The notes beneath the pieces are model-generated. The model saw only the letters and a program-made list of their open reading frames with translations. It made no database searches and was not told the DNA's origin. Below, piece after piece: positions 47,997 to 57,884 of a stretch of 64,000 bases of DNA. Numbering within the stretch: the first letter of the stretch is position 1; each line of letters starts with the position of its first letter. The position numbers and the translations under genes were made by a program. The DNA comes from Chthoniobacter sp. (GTDB lineage Bacteria > Verrucomicrobiota > Verrucomicrobiia > Chthoniobacterales > Chthoniobacteraceae). Location: the NCBI GenBank assembly GCA_021414005.1, contig JAIOPH010000027.1, positions 310,001-374,000 of the forward strand, written 5' to 3'.

Positions 47997-48476
47997 ATGG
48001 ACCCTCTCATTACCTTGCTCCGCCAAAATGCCCGCACCTCCGTGGAGGATCTGGCGAAGGAGCTGAGCCTCACCCCGGTGGTGGTCGCGGAGCGGCTCGC
48101 GCGGCTCGAGGCAGACGGGATTGTGCTCGGCTATCAGGCGGTGGTGGATCAGCAGAAAGTGCAATCCGGCTTGGTAACGGCGGTGGTCGAGGTGCGGATC
48201 ACGCCGGAGCGCGGCGGCGGCTTTGACCGGCTGGCCGGCCGCATCGCGAACTTCGCCGAGGTGCAAAGCTGCTACCTCATCAGCGGCGGCTACGACCTGC
48301 TCGTGGTGGTGGAAGGCAACACGCTGCAGGACATCGCGGCGTTCATTTCGGAAAAGCTCAGCACCATCAAAGGCGTGATCTCCACGGCCACGCGCTTCCG
48401 GCTGAAGACTTACAAGGAAAACGGCGTCTCGCTCCTGCCCGAGACCAAAACCGAGCGCCTCGCGGTGGCACCATGA
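47997..48476 (+). CDS. Lrp/AsnC family transcriptional regulator
   Basis: MDPLITLLRQNARTSVEDLAKELSLTPVVVAERLARLEADGIVLGYQAVVD plus RAM/ACT-like domain. Confidence 0.92.
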   Translation: MDPLITLLRQNARTSVEDLAKELSLTPVVVAERLARLEADGIVLGYQAVVDQQKVQSGLVTAVVEVRITPERGGGFDRLAGRIANFAEVQSCYLISGGYDLLVVVEGNTLQDIAAFISEKLSTIKGVISTATRFRLKTYKENGVSLLPETKTERLAVAP

Positions 48477-48480
48477 GGCC

Positions 48481-48645
48481 ATTTAGGACTTACGATTTGG
48501 GATTTAGGATTTGGGCGGCGCGAGCTCGGTAGCCGCCTGCATGGCCTTCCGGGCCGCGCCTTTCCGCGCTCGGCGGAGGCAGAGTCAGGCGGCATTTTCC
48601 ACCTCGCCAAAATCCTCGATCACCAATCCTCAATCATAAATTTCA
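48481..48645. repeat. intergenic GATTTAGG-type repeat with inverted arms
   Basis: ATTTAGGACTTACGATTTGGGATTTAGGATTTGGG (48481-48515) and opposing AAAATCCTCGATCACCAATCCTCAATCATAAATTTC (~48609-48643). Confidence 0.55.
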
Positions 48646-49817
48646 TGTCTCTTACCAAACACATCGCCACCCATGTGCGCGATATTCCCAAGTCCGGCAT
48701 CCGCGAGTTCTTCGACATCGTGGCGCAGGAAAAGGAAGTCATCTCGCTCGGCGTGGGCGAGCCCGACTTCGACACCCCGTGGCACATCCGCGAGGCGGCC
48801 ATTTATTCGCTCGAACACGGGCGCACGCACTACACCTCAAACCTCGGCCTGCCCGAGCTGCGGACCTCGATCTGCAAATACGTCCACAAGCATTTCGGCG
48901 TAGCCTACGACCCGCGCACCGAAGTCATCATCACCGTCGGCGTCAGCGAGGCCATCGACCTCGCGCTGCGCGCCATAATCAATCCCGGCGACGAGGTGCT
49001 GTACCACGAGCCGTGCTACGTGAGCTACGCGCCGAGCGTGACCATGGCGCATGGCGTGGCCGTGGCCATTGCCACACGCGCGGAGGAAAACTTCCGCCTC
49101 ACCGCCGAGGCGCTCGCCGAGAAAATCACGCCGCGCTCGAAAGTGCTGATGCTCAACTTTCCCTGCAATCCCACCGGCGCCACCCAGTCCCGCGCCGAGT
49201 TGGAAAAGATCGCGCGCCTCTGCATCGACCACGACCTCATCGTCCTAACCGATGAAATCTACAGCGAGCTGACCTACGACGGCGCGGAGCACGTGAGCAT
49301 CGCCAGCCTCCCCGGCATGCGCGAGCGCTGCGTCTTTCTTCATGGATTTTCCAAGGCGTTTGCCATGACGGGCTTTCGCATCGGCTACGCCTGCGCGCCT
49401 GCGCCGCTCACCGACGCGATGATGAAGATCCACCAATATGCGATCCTCTGCGCCAACACCATGGCCCAGGACGCCGCCATCGAGGCGCTGGAAAACGGTG
49501 CACGCGCCGTCGAATCCATGCGCCGAGAATACGAGACCCGCCGCAACTACATCGTCAGCGCCTTCAACGAACTCGGCCTCGAATGTTTCAAACCCGTCGG
49601 CGCATTTTACATCTTCCCAAAGATCGCCGGTACCGGCCTAACCAGCCGCGAGTTTTCACTCGGCCTGCTGGAGAAAAAGAAGGTCGCGTGCGTCCCCGGC
49701 CCCGCCTTCGGCCCCAGCGGCGAAGGCTTCGTCCGCTGCTGCTACGCCACCAGCCTCGACCAGATCAAAGTTGCGATGGAGCGCATCGGCGAGTTTCTCC
49801 AGGAGGCGAAAAAGTGA
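48645..49817 (+). CDS. class I/II PLP aminotransferase
   Basis: VISLGVGEPDFDTPWHIREAAI, MLNFPCNPTGATQSRAEL, LHGFSKAFAMTGFRIGYACAP. Confidence 0.93.
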   Translation: MSLTKHIATHVRDIPKSGIREFFDIVAQEKEVISLGVGEPDFDTPWHIREAAIYSLEHGRTHYTSNLGLPELRTSICKYVHKHFGVAYDPRTEVIITVGVSEAIDLALRAIINPGDEVLYHEPCYVSYAPSVTMAHGVAVAIATRAEENFRLTAEALAEKITPRSKVLMLNFPCNPTGATQSRAELEKIARLCIDHDLIVLTDEIYSELTYDGAEHVSIASLPGMRERCVFLHGFSKAFAMTGFRIGYACAPAPLTDAMMKIHQYAILCANTMAQDAAIEALENGARAVESMRREYETRRNYIVSAFNELGLECFKPVGAFYIFPKIAGTGLTSREFSLGLLEKKKVACVPGPAFGPSGEGFVRCCYATSLDQIKVAMERIGEFLQEAKK

Positions 49818-50527
49818 CCACCATCCACAAAGCCGTCCTTCTCGCCGCGGGCAAAGGCACGCGCATGCGCGAGCTGACCACTGATTTGCCAAAGCCGATG
49901 ATCGCGGTGCGCGGCAAGCCGATCCTGCAGCACATCGTGGAAGGGCTCGCGGCGGCGGGAGTGACGCACTTTCTGATCGTAGTCGGCTACCGCGCCGATG
50001 TGGTGCGCGAGTTTTTCGGCGACGGCGCAAAGTTTGGCGTCGCCGTGGAATACGTGACGCAAGTCGTGCAAGACGGCACCGGGCGGGTGGTGGAGCTGGC
50101 GAAAGATTTCGCGGGATCCGATCCGTTTATTCTGAGCTATGGCGACATCCTTATTGATCCCGCGAACTACGCCCGCCTCGTCGCTCTGGGTGAGGCCGAG
50201 GCGCTCATCAGCGTGAAATACAACCCGGGCGAGATTGCCAAGGGCGGAGCGGTGTTTGTGAACGAGCAGTTTGAGATGACCGATCTGCGCGAGAAACCGC
50301 AACCCGGTGAGCCCACAAGTCCGTGGTATAACGCCGGCGTCTATGCATTTCGCCCGAGCGTTTTTGAATTCACCGCGAAACTCGAAAAATCTCCGCGCGG
50401 CGAATACGAATTAACCGACGCGATCCGTGCCCTCGCCCTGAGCGGTCGCCGGGTGCAAGCGCTGGAACTGGCTGGCGACTGGGCCGACGTGCGCGATCCC
50501 GAAGTGCTCGCGCAACTCAACGGTTGA
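49814..50527 (+). CDS. sugar-phosphate nucleotidyltransferase family protein
   Basis: KAVLLAAGKGTRMRELTTDLPKPMIAVRGKPILQHIVEGL; GTG start overlaps the upstream stop. Confidence 0.9.
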   Translation: MTTIHKAVLLAAGKGTRMRELTTDLPKPMIAVRGKPILQHIVEGLAAAGVTHFLIVVGYRADVVREFFGDGAKFGVAVEYVTQVVQDGTGRVVELAKDFAGSDPFILSYGDILIDPANYARLVALGEAEALISVKYNPGEIAKGGAVFVNEQFEMTDLREKPQPGEPTSPWYNAGVYAFRPSVFEFTAKLEKSPRGEYELTDAIRALALSGRRVQALELAGDWADVRDPEVLAQLNG

Positions 50528-50534
50528 GCCGCGC

Positions 50535-51065
50535 TCAGCGGTCGTCGGAAAGCAGTTGCTCTTCCTGAATTTTCTTGAGCGCCAGTTCCGGACGCTGGAG
50601 CGAAACGAGGAGCGTCTGCTGCCCGCGTTGCAGAACGATGCGCCCGTCGTTGATCCGCTGCACACGGATGCGCGCCATGAGTTTGCTTTGGGCGGTTTCA
50701 GCGGAGCCGCGCGGTACTTTCAAAAATTCGCCCTCGCCATAAGCACGGCCATTGATCACCGCGAACGACGGCGTGCTGCCGTCGCCCAGCAGAATGCTCG
50801 TGACCCGGAAACTCTTTTCATCAAGCGCGGGCTCGTGGGTCGGCGCGGCCTGGGTCGGTGCGGACGCCACGCTTTTCGGCGGCATCCAGCCGATCGGCCA
50901 AAATGGAGCGCGAGCCTCCGCGGTTGGCGGCGAAAAGGTGGAGCGCCGCTTCAGGACGTACGGCGCAGGCGCGCTGTCGTCTTTCGCCGGAGCGGTGTCC
51001 GCGGCGGGGAGGGTGAGCGGCAGCAGGCTGCCGAGGGCGGCGAGGAGGTGGGGATGTGATCTCAT
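50535..51065 (-). CDS. hypothetical exported protein of the pilM/N/O-like cluster
   Basis: 176 aa with signal peptide; 4-nt overlap with the PilO-like gene. Confidence 0.65.
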   Translation of the reverse strand: MRSHPHLLAALGSLLPLTLPAADTAPAKDDSAPAPYVLKRRSTFSPPTAEARAPFWPIGWMPPKSVASAPTQAAPTHEPALDEKSFRVTSILLGDGSTPSFAVINGRAYGEGEFLKVPRGSAETAQSKLMARIRVQRINDGRIVLQRGQQTLLVSLQRPELALKKIQEEQLLSDDR

Positions 51066-51613
51066 TGTTTGACGTAGTTGCTGACGGTTAAAAGTGCGCG
51101 CTGGCTTTCGATGTCGTCGCGTCCGGCCTCGATTTGCAGGCCGTTGATTTCGAGGAGCGGCTCCTCGTTTTCGAGCGTGGCCACGGCGGTGGCAAAAGGC
51201 ACAAAGCCCACCTTCGGCAGATCGATGCTCCAGGACATCCGGCGGAAACCGGGCATCTCCTTTTCCGCGGCTTCCCCGGCGAGGCGGGTCGAAATTTTGT
51301 CCAGACCGTGCTGCTTAAAGAACTCGCCGACGCGCGGCGGAAACCAAGCCACCGGCGAACCGTCCGGGATCATCGCAGTTACCTGGCGCGTGGTTTCCAT
51401 GTTCGCCGGGGCGGCGCGTTCCACTTCGGCGGTTTTGGCGATCTGCGCTTTGGCGGCGGCGATGGTCGGCCCGAGCGCTTCGATGCTTATCCGGGCGGCT
51501 TCCTGGCTACGGCCCATTGGCCCGAGCAGTAGGTTGAAGTAGCAATAGATCACGCCCACTACCATGAGCCCGGCGAGGACCAGTTTTTGAATTTCTTCTT
51601 TTCCGAGTTTCAT
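51062..51613 (-). CDS. PilO-like type IV pilus/T2SS assembly protein
   Basis: MKLGKEEIQKLVLAGLMVVGVIYCYFNLLLGPM N-terminal TM; gene order after PilN-like. Confidence 0.65.
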   Translation of the reverse strand: MKLGKEEIQKLVLAGLMVVGVIYCYFNLLLGPMGRSQEAARISIEALGPTIAAAKAQIAKTAEVERAAPANMETTRQVTAMIPDGSPVAWFPPRVGEFFKQHGLDKISTRLAGEAAEKEMPGFRRMSWSIDLPKVGFVPFATAVATLENEEPLLEINGLQIEAGRDDIESQRALLTVSNYVKQ

Positions 51614-52251
51614 TTTTTTCTCCTGACTGGTTCGGCGGCACGTTCTTCGCCGGAGTAGAATTCCACGTTGATCGCGAAAGTGGCCGTGGGCACTTGCTTG
51701 CCGTCGAGCATCGCCATCTCGGTGCCGTCTTCGAGCGTGCGAAACTTCGAGGTGACGTTCTTGAATTGTGGCGAGATTTTCTCGGCTATCGCCGTGCGCA
51801 GCGTCTCCGCGACGTTGCGGGCATCGGCTCCGGCGGAGAGTCCGTCGATAGACAGCGCGCACCGGCGGTTACTCTCACCAGTGATCTCACCGGTCAGGCG
51901 GGTGACCTGCACTTCGCGGGGCACCACCTGCATCACCTGCTCCAGCACGGGTGCCCAGTAGAAGCGGTTTTCCACCTTCTTCACGAGGAGCGTACCGGCT
52001 TTGAGTTGAGTCTGAAGTTCGTCCTCGCGGGCTTTCGCGGTTTTCGCCTGGGGGTCGAGTCTGTCGAACTCCGCCTTCACCGTCGCCAGCTCGCTATTGA
52101 GGCTGTGCAGCTTTACGGCCTGCAGCACGTAGTAGCCGGCGAATGCGGCCACGACCGCAGCCAGCCCATACATCGTGAGCTTGAGCGGATCACGCCGCTT
52201 GAGTTCCTTCGCACGGATGACTTCGTGATAGAGATTGAGATGCAGCGACAT
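51610..52251 (-). CDS. PilN-like assembly protein
   Basis: MSLHLNLYHEVIRAKELKRRDPLKLTMYGLAAVVAAFAGYYVLQAVKLHSLNSELATVKAEFD. Confidence 0.7.
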   Translation of the reverse strand: MSLHLNLYHEVIRAKELKRRDPLKLTMYGLAAVVAAFAGYYVLQAVKLHSLNSELATVKAEFDRLDPQAKTAKAREDELQTQLKAGTLLVKKVENRFYWAPVLEQVMQVVPREVQVTRLTGEITGESNRRCALSIDGLSAGADARNVAETLRTAIAEKISPQFKNVTSKFRTLEDGTEMAMLDGKQVPTATFAINVEFYSGEERAAEPVRRKK

Positions 52252-52254
52252 GGT

Positions 52255-53292
52255 TCAGTTTCCTTTCAGGAGCTCCACCGCCGCACCGCAGGCGACATTG
52301 AGGTCGAGCGCGTCGTGGGCAAAGTGTTCGCTGCGGCTGGCCGACAGCGCGGATTCGCAATTGGCGAGCGCGTTCCACGCTTCGCAGGGCAGCCCGAGAT
52401 CATCGCCGAGCACGCGGAGCACGGCGGGCGATTTCGCGGGACCGCCGGAGACAAAGACCCGGCCAATCGTTTCCTCGTGGCGATGTTCGAGAAAGCCAAT
52501 CGAACTCTGAATTTCGCGCACCAGCGGAGCCAGGGCCACGCGGGCGTATTCGCCCATCACTTCGTCCTCTTGTTCGAGCGCCTGGATGATCGCCTCCCGA
52601 GGTTCGTCACTCATGGTTTCCAGCGATTCGAGGAGCGACTTGCCTCCGAAATCAATCGAGCGCACGAGGATCAACTCGCGCTTTGATCCGACCATGACGG
52701 TGGAATTGGTGTGCCCGATATCCACCAGGAAAAAGGCCTGCTCATTAAATACTTCGGGATGCGCAAATTCGAACGCATTGAACGCGCAGATCGGTGCCAG
52801 TTGCAGCGCCCCGACATTTCCACCGCTCTGCTCCAGCGCATTGCCTACCAGCGACACCTGCGCCCGCGGCAGCCCACCCACGAGATAGCGTTTGCGTCCC
52901 GCCACTTCGGGGTCGGCGCTGGCCTGCGTCGTCGGGATGTTGTCGCAATCGAGCACGAAGTCTTTGCAATCCTGATTGAGCAAAGCCATGCCGTTGAGTC
53001 GCAGCGCGTCGCGCAAAAGGGTCACCGGCGTCTCCGGTTGCTCGATGATGCGGATGAGCGCGTCCGGGCTGGAGATGCCCACGGCGCAGGCTTTCGCCGA
53101 GCCACCCATCGTTTTAAAAAGGGATTTTAGTTCGCGCCCGAGGCTGTCCGCGGAATCGACGGGACCGCTGAGCACCTGGGAGGCGTAGTGGGTGACGACG
53201 TAGCGGCTCGCCGATTTGCGCTGGAGCAGCACGGATTTGAGCGAGTAGCGCCCCAGATCCACGCCGATGATAGATGTCAGTGCTTTGGCCAT
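52255..53292 (-). CDS. PilM-like type IV pilus assembly ATPase
   Basis: IIGVDLGRYSLKSVLLQRKSASRYVVTHYA, FFLVDIGHTNSTVMVGSKRELILVRSIDFGGKSL, EIQSSIGFLEHRHEETIGRVFVSGGPAKSPAV. Confidence 0.9.
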   Translation of the reverse strand: MAKALTSIIGVDLGRYSLKSVLLQRKSASRYVVTHYASQVLSGPVDSADSLGRELKSLFKTMGGSAKACAVGISSPDALIRIIEQPETPVTLLRDALRLNGMALLNQDCKDFVLDCDNIPTTQASADPEVAGRKRYLVGGLPRAQVSLVGNALEQSGGNVGALQLAPICAFNAFEFAHPEVFNEQAFFLVDIGHTNSTVMVGSKRELILVRSIDFGGKSLLESLETMSDEPREAIIQALEQEDEVMGEYARVALAPLVREIQSSIGFLEHRHEETIGRVFVSGGPAKSPAVLRVLGDDLGLPCEAWNALANCESALSASRSEHFAHDALDLNVACGAAVELLKGN

Positions 53293-53338
53293 TTGGGAGT
53301 TTATTTAAGCAGCCGATGTGCCGGGTCTGCGGATGATC

Positions 53339-53596
53339 TCAAAATTTTCCTCCCGCCGCGCAGGAAGCCGTTTCGGCCTTCAAGGGCCGAGGCGCGCGTT
53401 CGAGATCGGAGAGCATCTGCATCAGCACGAGCAGTGCGGCGGCCGCGGCGATGACGATGAAAAGCACGCCGCCCGTCAGGAACATCAGGCGGCGGCGACT
53501 CGGGCTCTCCGTCTGCGCCCGCTGCATCGCCAGCTCGGAATCGAGCAGATTCAAGAGATGTTCTGGCGTTGGTTCGTCGGTTGCGATTTGTTTCAT
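53339..53596 (-). CDS. small single-pass membrane protein
   Basis: 85 aa: MKQIATDEPTPEHLLNLLDSELAMQRAQTESPSRRRLMFLTGGVLFIVIAAAAALLVLMQML. Confidence 0.6.
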   Translation of the reverse strand: MKQIATDEPTPEHLLNLLDSELAMQRAQTESPSRRRLMFLTGGVLFIVIAAAAALLVLMQMLSDLERAPRPLKAETASCAAGGKF

Positions 53597-53617
53597 GTTT
53601 CTCAAATCCTCTTCGGC

Positions 53618-54301
53618 ATGTTTGGCGCGACCCTTAACGAAAAAGCTTATGTCGGACCGTTTTTCGCGTTCCTCGCGGTGATGCTTTTCGGCGAAATCGC
53701 CGGCCACCTCCTCCCGCACGGCTCCTGGATGGTAGATGAACCCCGCTACTGGGTATTCCCCGTGCAGACCGTCGTCGGCGGCTGGCTCCTCGCCCGCTAC
53801 TGGCGCTGTTACGCCCTGCGCTGGCCGGTCGGCGCGTGGTTCGCGATTCTCATCGGTGTCGTCGCTCTCATTCTTTGGATCGCCCCACAGCAGTGGCTCG
53901 GCGCCGACCCACGACGCGTTGGTTTCGAGCCGCATTTTTTTCGTGCGGTCGGCTGGCCATATTGGGCGAATGTCACGACGCGCTTCCTCCGCCTCGTCAT
54001 CATCGTCCCGCTGCTCGAGGAAATTTTCTGGCGCGGCTTCATGCTCCGTTACTTCATCGACGACGACTTCACGAGCGTCCCGATCGGTGCGTTTTCGTGG
54101 AAATCATTCGGTATCACCGTCGGCGGCTTCTGCCTCGAACACTCCTTCGCCGACTGGCCCGCCGCCATCCTCACCGGTGCGCTCTTCAACCTCGTGGCCT
54201 ACCGCACCCGGAGCCTGAGCGCCTGCGTCCTGACCCACGCCGTCACCAATCTACTACTCGGCCTCTGGGTCATGCGCACCGGCCAGTGGGGGTTTTGGTA
54301 A
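53618..54301 (+). CDS. CAAX prenyl protease-related (CPBP) membrane protein, PEP-CTERM-associated type
   Basis: Multi-TM, LLEEIFWRGFMLRY, LTGALFNLVAYRTRSLSACVLTHAVTNLLLG. Confidence 0.82.
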   Translation: MFGATLNEKAYVGPFFAFLAVMLFGEIAGHLLPHGSWMVDEPRYWVFPVQTVVGGWLLARYWRCYALRWPVGAWFAILIGVVALILWIAPQQWLGADPRRVGFEPHFFRAVGWPYWANVTTRFLRLVIIVPLLEEIFWRGFMLRYFIDDDFTSVPIGAFSWKSFGITVGGFCLEHSFADWPAAILTGALFNLVAYRTRSLSACVLTHAVTNLLLGLWVMRTGQWGFW

Positions 54302-54413
54302 ATCAGAAGTCTTCGCCAGCCGAACGCGCCCCAGCAGTGAGCAGGGATAGGATGCGGGTCGCGTTTTTTCCACAGGAGGCGCGGCAAGGGATTTGCTTAT
54401 TCTTACTGCCAAG

Positions 54414-54581
54414 ATGCAAAGCACGTTCACCCACAAAATTTTGATGAGTATGGTCTCCGGCTTTGGCGCGGCGTGCCTGTTCTGGGTTTTCCGCCACATC
54501 GTCCAGGAGGCTTTCTGGGAATCCGGGGAGGGTTGGAAGGAGAGCCTTCATGGCTCGACGGCGGAACATGCCCATCGCTAG
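54414..54581 (+). CDS. small membrane protein
   Basis: 55 aa ORF MQSTFTHKILMSMVSGFGAACLFWVFRHIVQEAF... Confidence 0.4.
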   Translation: MQSTFTHKILMSMVSGFGAACLFWVFRHIVQEAFWESGEGWKESLHGSTAEHAHR

Positions 54582-54608
54582 TTTCCCGGGCGGCGCACTG
54601 CGCCGTTT

Positions 54609-56243
54609 GTGAAAATCGGCTTCGCCCAACTCAACACCACCGTCGGGGATCTCTCCGGCAATGTGCGCCGGATTCTCGCCGCGTACCGCGATCTCACGGC
54701 GCGCGGCGCGGGCCTCGTCCTCACGCCGGAACTCGCGCTCACCGGCTACCCGCCGCAGGATCTTGTTTTCAAAGCGCGCTTCGTCCCACTGAATCTCGCC
54801 GCGCTCAATGAACTGCACCGCGAGGTCGGCGAGGTACCGCTGGTCGTCGGGTTCATCGACCTCAACCCCGGCCCCGGTCAGCCTTTTCACAACGCCGCGG
54901 CCGTCCTCCAGCGCGGGCAGCCCCTCCGCAGAGTCCACAAATCGCTCCTGCCGACCTACGACGTTTTCGACGAGGATCGCTACTTCGAGCCCGCGCAGGC
55001 CGTCGCGCCCGTCGAGATCGGCGGCGAAAAATTCGGCATCACAATTTGCGAGGACATCTGGACCGAGCCGTACCTTCCGCGCCGGCTTTACGGTTCGTCG
55101 CCCGTGGAAAGCCTGATAGCGCAGGGGGCCACGGCCATCCTCAATCTCAGCGCCTCGCCTTTCTCCATCGGCAAAGCAGCGCGCCGCGCCGAGATGCTGA
55201 GCGCGGTGGCCGCGCGCCACGGCGTGCCCATTTTTTACTGCAACGCCGTTGGCGGCAACGACCAGCTCATCTTCGACGGCAACTCGCTGGCCATCGACGC
55301 CACCGGCGCGCTCCAGACCAGGCTCGCTGCCTTCGCCGAAGACGCTGCCGTAGTCGAACTCCGAACTCCGCCTTCCGAACTCCACGTCCCGCCTTTTCCC
55401 TCCGAGCCCGAGGAGCTTTTCCACGCGCTCGCGCTCGGCACCCGCGACTACCTGCATAAATGCGGTTTTCACTCCGCCGTGCTCGGCCTGAGTGGCGGGA
55501 TCGACAGCGCCGTTACGGCCTGCATCGCGGCCCACGCCCTCGGCGCGGAGCACGTCCTCGGCGTCACCATGCCCACGCAGTACAGCTCGCGCGGCAGTAT
55601 CGACGACTCCCTCCAGCTCGCGCAAAACCTCGGCATCCGCTGCCAGGAAATTTCCATCCAGCGCAGTTTTGAAACCTTTCGCGCGCAGTTCAGCGAAATT
55701 TTCGCCGGGCTGCCCGAGGACGCCACGGAGGAGAACATGCAGCCGCGCCTGCGCGGCATGACGCTCATGGCGCTCTCGAATAAGTTCGGCCACCTGCTCC
55801 TCACCACCGGCAACAAGAGTGAACTCGCCGTGGGCTACTGCACACTCTATGGCGACATGTTCGGCGGCCTCGCCGTGATCAGCGACGTGCCGAAAACCGC
55901 CGTCTATCGGCTCGCGGAGTGGATCAACCGCGACCGCGAAATCATCCCGCGCGCCACCATCGAGAAACCGCCGAGTGCCGAGTTGAAGCCCGACCAGCGC
56001 GATCAGGACACGCTCCCGCCTTACGAAATCCTCGACCCCATCCTCCAAGGCTACGTCGAGGAGCAGCGCAGCACCGCCGAGATCATCGCCCGCGGCTTCG
56101 ACGAGAAAACCATCCGCTGGGTGGTGCGCCGCGTGGACCTCAATGAATACAAACGCGCCCAGGCCGTACCGGGCCTGAAAGTCACCAGTCGCGCCTTTGG
56201 CCTTGGCCGCCGGATGCCCGTGGCGCAGCGCTTCGTGGAGTAA
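54609..56243 (+). CDS. nadE: glutamine-hydrolysing NAD+ synthase
   Basis: Nitrilase domain (LTPELALTGYPPQDLV, ICEDIWTEPYLPR) and synthase SGGIDSAVTACIAAHALG, TTGNKSELAVGYCTLYGDMFGGLAVISDVPKT. Confidence 0.95.
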   Translation: MKIGFAQLNTTVGDLSGNVRRILAAYRDLTARGAGLVLTPELALTGYPPQDLVFKARFVPLNLAALNELHREVGEVPLVVGFIDLNPGPGQPFHNAAAVLQRGQPLRRVHKSLLPTYDVFDEDRYFEPAQAVAPVEIGGEKFGITICEDIWTEPYLPRRLYGSSPVESLIAQGATAILNLSASPFSIGKAARRAEMLSAVAARHGVPIFYCNAVGGNDQLIFDGNSLAIDATGALQTRLAAFAEDAAVVELRTPPSELHVPPFPSEPEELFHALALGTRDYLHKCGFHSAVLGLSGGIDSAVTACIAAHALGAEHVLGVTMPTQYSSRGSIDDSLQLAQNLGIRCQEISIQRSFETFRAQFSEIFAGLPEDATEENMQPRLRGMTLMALSNKFGHLLLTTGNKSELAVGYCTLYGDMFGGLAVISDVPKTAVYRLAEWINRDREIIPRATIEKPPSAELKPDQRDQDTLPPYEILDPILQGYVEEQRSTAEIIARGFDEKTIRWVVRRVDLNEYKRAQAVPGLKVTSRAFGLGRRMPVAQRFVE

Positions 56244-56266
56244 AAGACGCGCGTCCCTTTTCCGCC

Positions 56267-57880
56267 ATGCCCACGGCCTCCGCCATCCGCCGCCTCGTCG
56301 CCGACCGCTTCGAGCTGCTCGACGAAATCCCCGGCATCACTGATGGGCAGATGTTTCGCGCGCGCGACCAGGCGTTTGGTGAAACCGTCGCGGTGAAGCT
56401 GCTCGGTGCCGGTTGCAGCCTCGAAGCGCCCGCGCGCCACGCGCTCGAAACTGCTCTGCGCCGCGCCCAAAGCCTCCGCCATCCGCATCTCCTGCGGCAC
56501 GACGCCCTCGATCCCGAGACCGGCGTTCACGTCCGCGAATGGATCCACGGTTTCTCCCTCCTCGACCTCCTCCGCCGTCGTCGCGAGTTGAGCGCCGACG
56601 ACATCTTCCGCCTGCTCGCCGCGCTGCCCGCCACGCTCGACTTCCTCACCGCGCAAGGTCTGCCCATGCCGCGTCCGCTGCTCGGGAAAATCTTCATCCA
56701 GTTCGGCGACGCCGCCACGCCTGAGGCGCTCATTACCGAGCCCGTCCACACATGGCCGCCGTTCGCGCTGAAAGTGAACCCGCTGGCCGTGCGTGCGCTC
56801 GTCTCCGACACCACGCGCGACACCAGCCGCACGCTCGTCGCCGGTCCTTCCGCGGCCGCCGCCAGCACCGAAACCGGCGGGCCTCATGTGCTCGCGGAGC
56901 TGCTCTACGAACTGCTCGGCGGACGCCAGCGCGAACTCGACGGCCGCCGCTACAGCCCCATCAGCGCACTCGGCGAAAACGGCAACGGCGTCCTCCGCCG
57001 CGCGCTCCTCGTAGCCCCGCACCCGGACTGTCAGGCGCTGTGGAAGGACCTGCGCACCGCCCAGGCCAGCAACGTCGCCCCGCCCGTCCCGCTCGGAGCT
57101 GTCCCGCCCCGCGCGCGCACCCCGGTCATTCCTCAATCCCTGCTCGGCCAGCCGAAGCCCGGCGACGCCCTCATCCTCACCCCGGATGACGAGGCACAGC
57201 CGGCAATCCACCTCATGGCGCGCACGCATTTCAAAATCGGCCGCTCCTTTCAATCCGCCGATTTCGTCACGCGCTTTTATCCCGAGACGGACACCAACGC
57301 CGTGCTCACCGAGTTGCTCGGGCGCGTCCACGTCGTTTTGGAAAATGTCGGCGGACGCCTGCTCGTGCGCGATGGCAACGGCTCCACGCCCAGCCTCAAC
57401 GGCACACACCTCGATCGCCTGCTCCTTTCGCCCGACCACCCCGCGCCCATCCGGCAGCGCGCCATCCTCTCGCTCGCCGACGAGTACGACCTCGAGCTCA
57501 TCCCGCTGCTGCAGCCCACCCCGCGCGCGCTGCCCGAGCTGTGGCCGGGGAAAAGCATTCGCGCGCCCGAGCCACCAGGCGCGCTCGTCTGCGAGCCGCG
57601 CCGCGGCCAGCCGGAAATCCGCCGCAGCATCTGGCTTTTTTCCGAAATCGGCTTCGGCCTCAATGCGCGCGACCGGCTCATCTGGGACACCCGCGGCGCG
57701 GGCGAAAGTCCCGCCGCTTTCCACCACCACCGCGGCTGTTTTTGGCTGCGCAATCTCGCCCTCCCCGGCGGCGCACTCGCGCTCGACAACGTGCCGCTGA
57801 CCAGCGATCAAATCGCCCCGCTCACCACCGGTCAGAAACTGCGCATCGGCTCCACGATGTTCACCACCGGCGTGATCTGA
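56267..57880 (+). CDS. degenerate kinase-fold protein with a C-terminal FHA-like region
   Basis: N-terminal kinase-like LLDEIPGITDGQMFRARDQAFGETVAVKLLG; no HRD or DFG motif; C-terminal FKIGRSFQSADFVTRFYPETDTNA..NGSTPSLNGTHLD. Confidence 0.6.
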   Translation: MPTASAIRRLVADRFELLDEIPGITDGQMFRARDQAFGETVAVKLLGAGCSLEAPARHALETALRRAQSLRHPHLLRHDALDPETGVHVREWIHGFSLLDLLRRRRELSADDIFRLLAALPATLDFLTAQGLPMPRPLLGKIFIQFGDAATPEALITEPVHTWPPFALKVNPLAVRALVSDTTRDTSRTLVAGPSAAAASTETGGPHVLAELLYELLGGRQRELDGRRYSPISALGENGNGVLRRALLVAPHPDCQALWKDLRTAQASNVAPPVPLGAVPPRARTPVIPQSLLGQPKPGDALILTPDDEAQPAIHLMARTHFKIGRSFQSADFVTRFYPETDTNAVLTELLGRVHVVLENVGGRLLVRDGNGSTPSLNGTHLDRLLLSPDHPAPIRQRAILSLADEYDLELIPLLQPTPRALPELWPGKSIRAPEPPGALVCEPRRGQPEIRRSIWLFSEIGFGLNARDRLIWDTRGAGESPAAFHHHRGCFWLRNLALPGGALALDNVPLTSDQIAPLTTGQKLRIGSTMFTTGVI

Positions 57881-57884
57881 ACCC

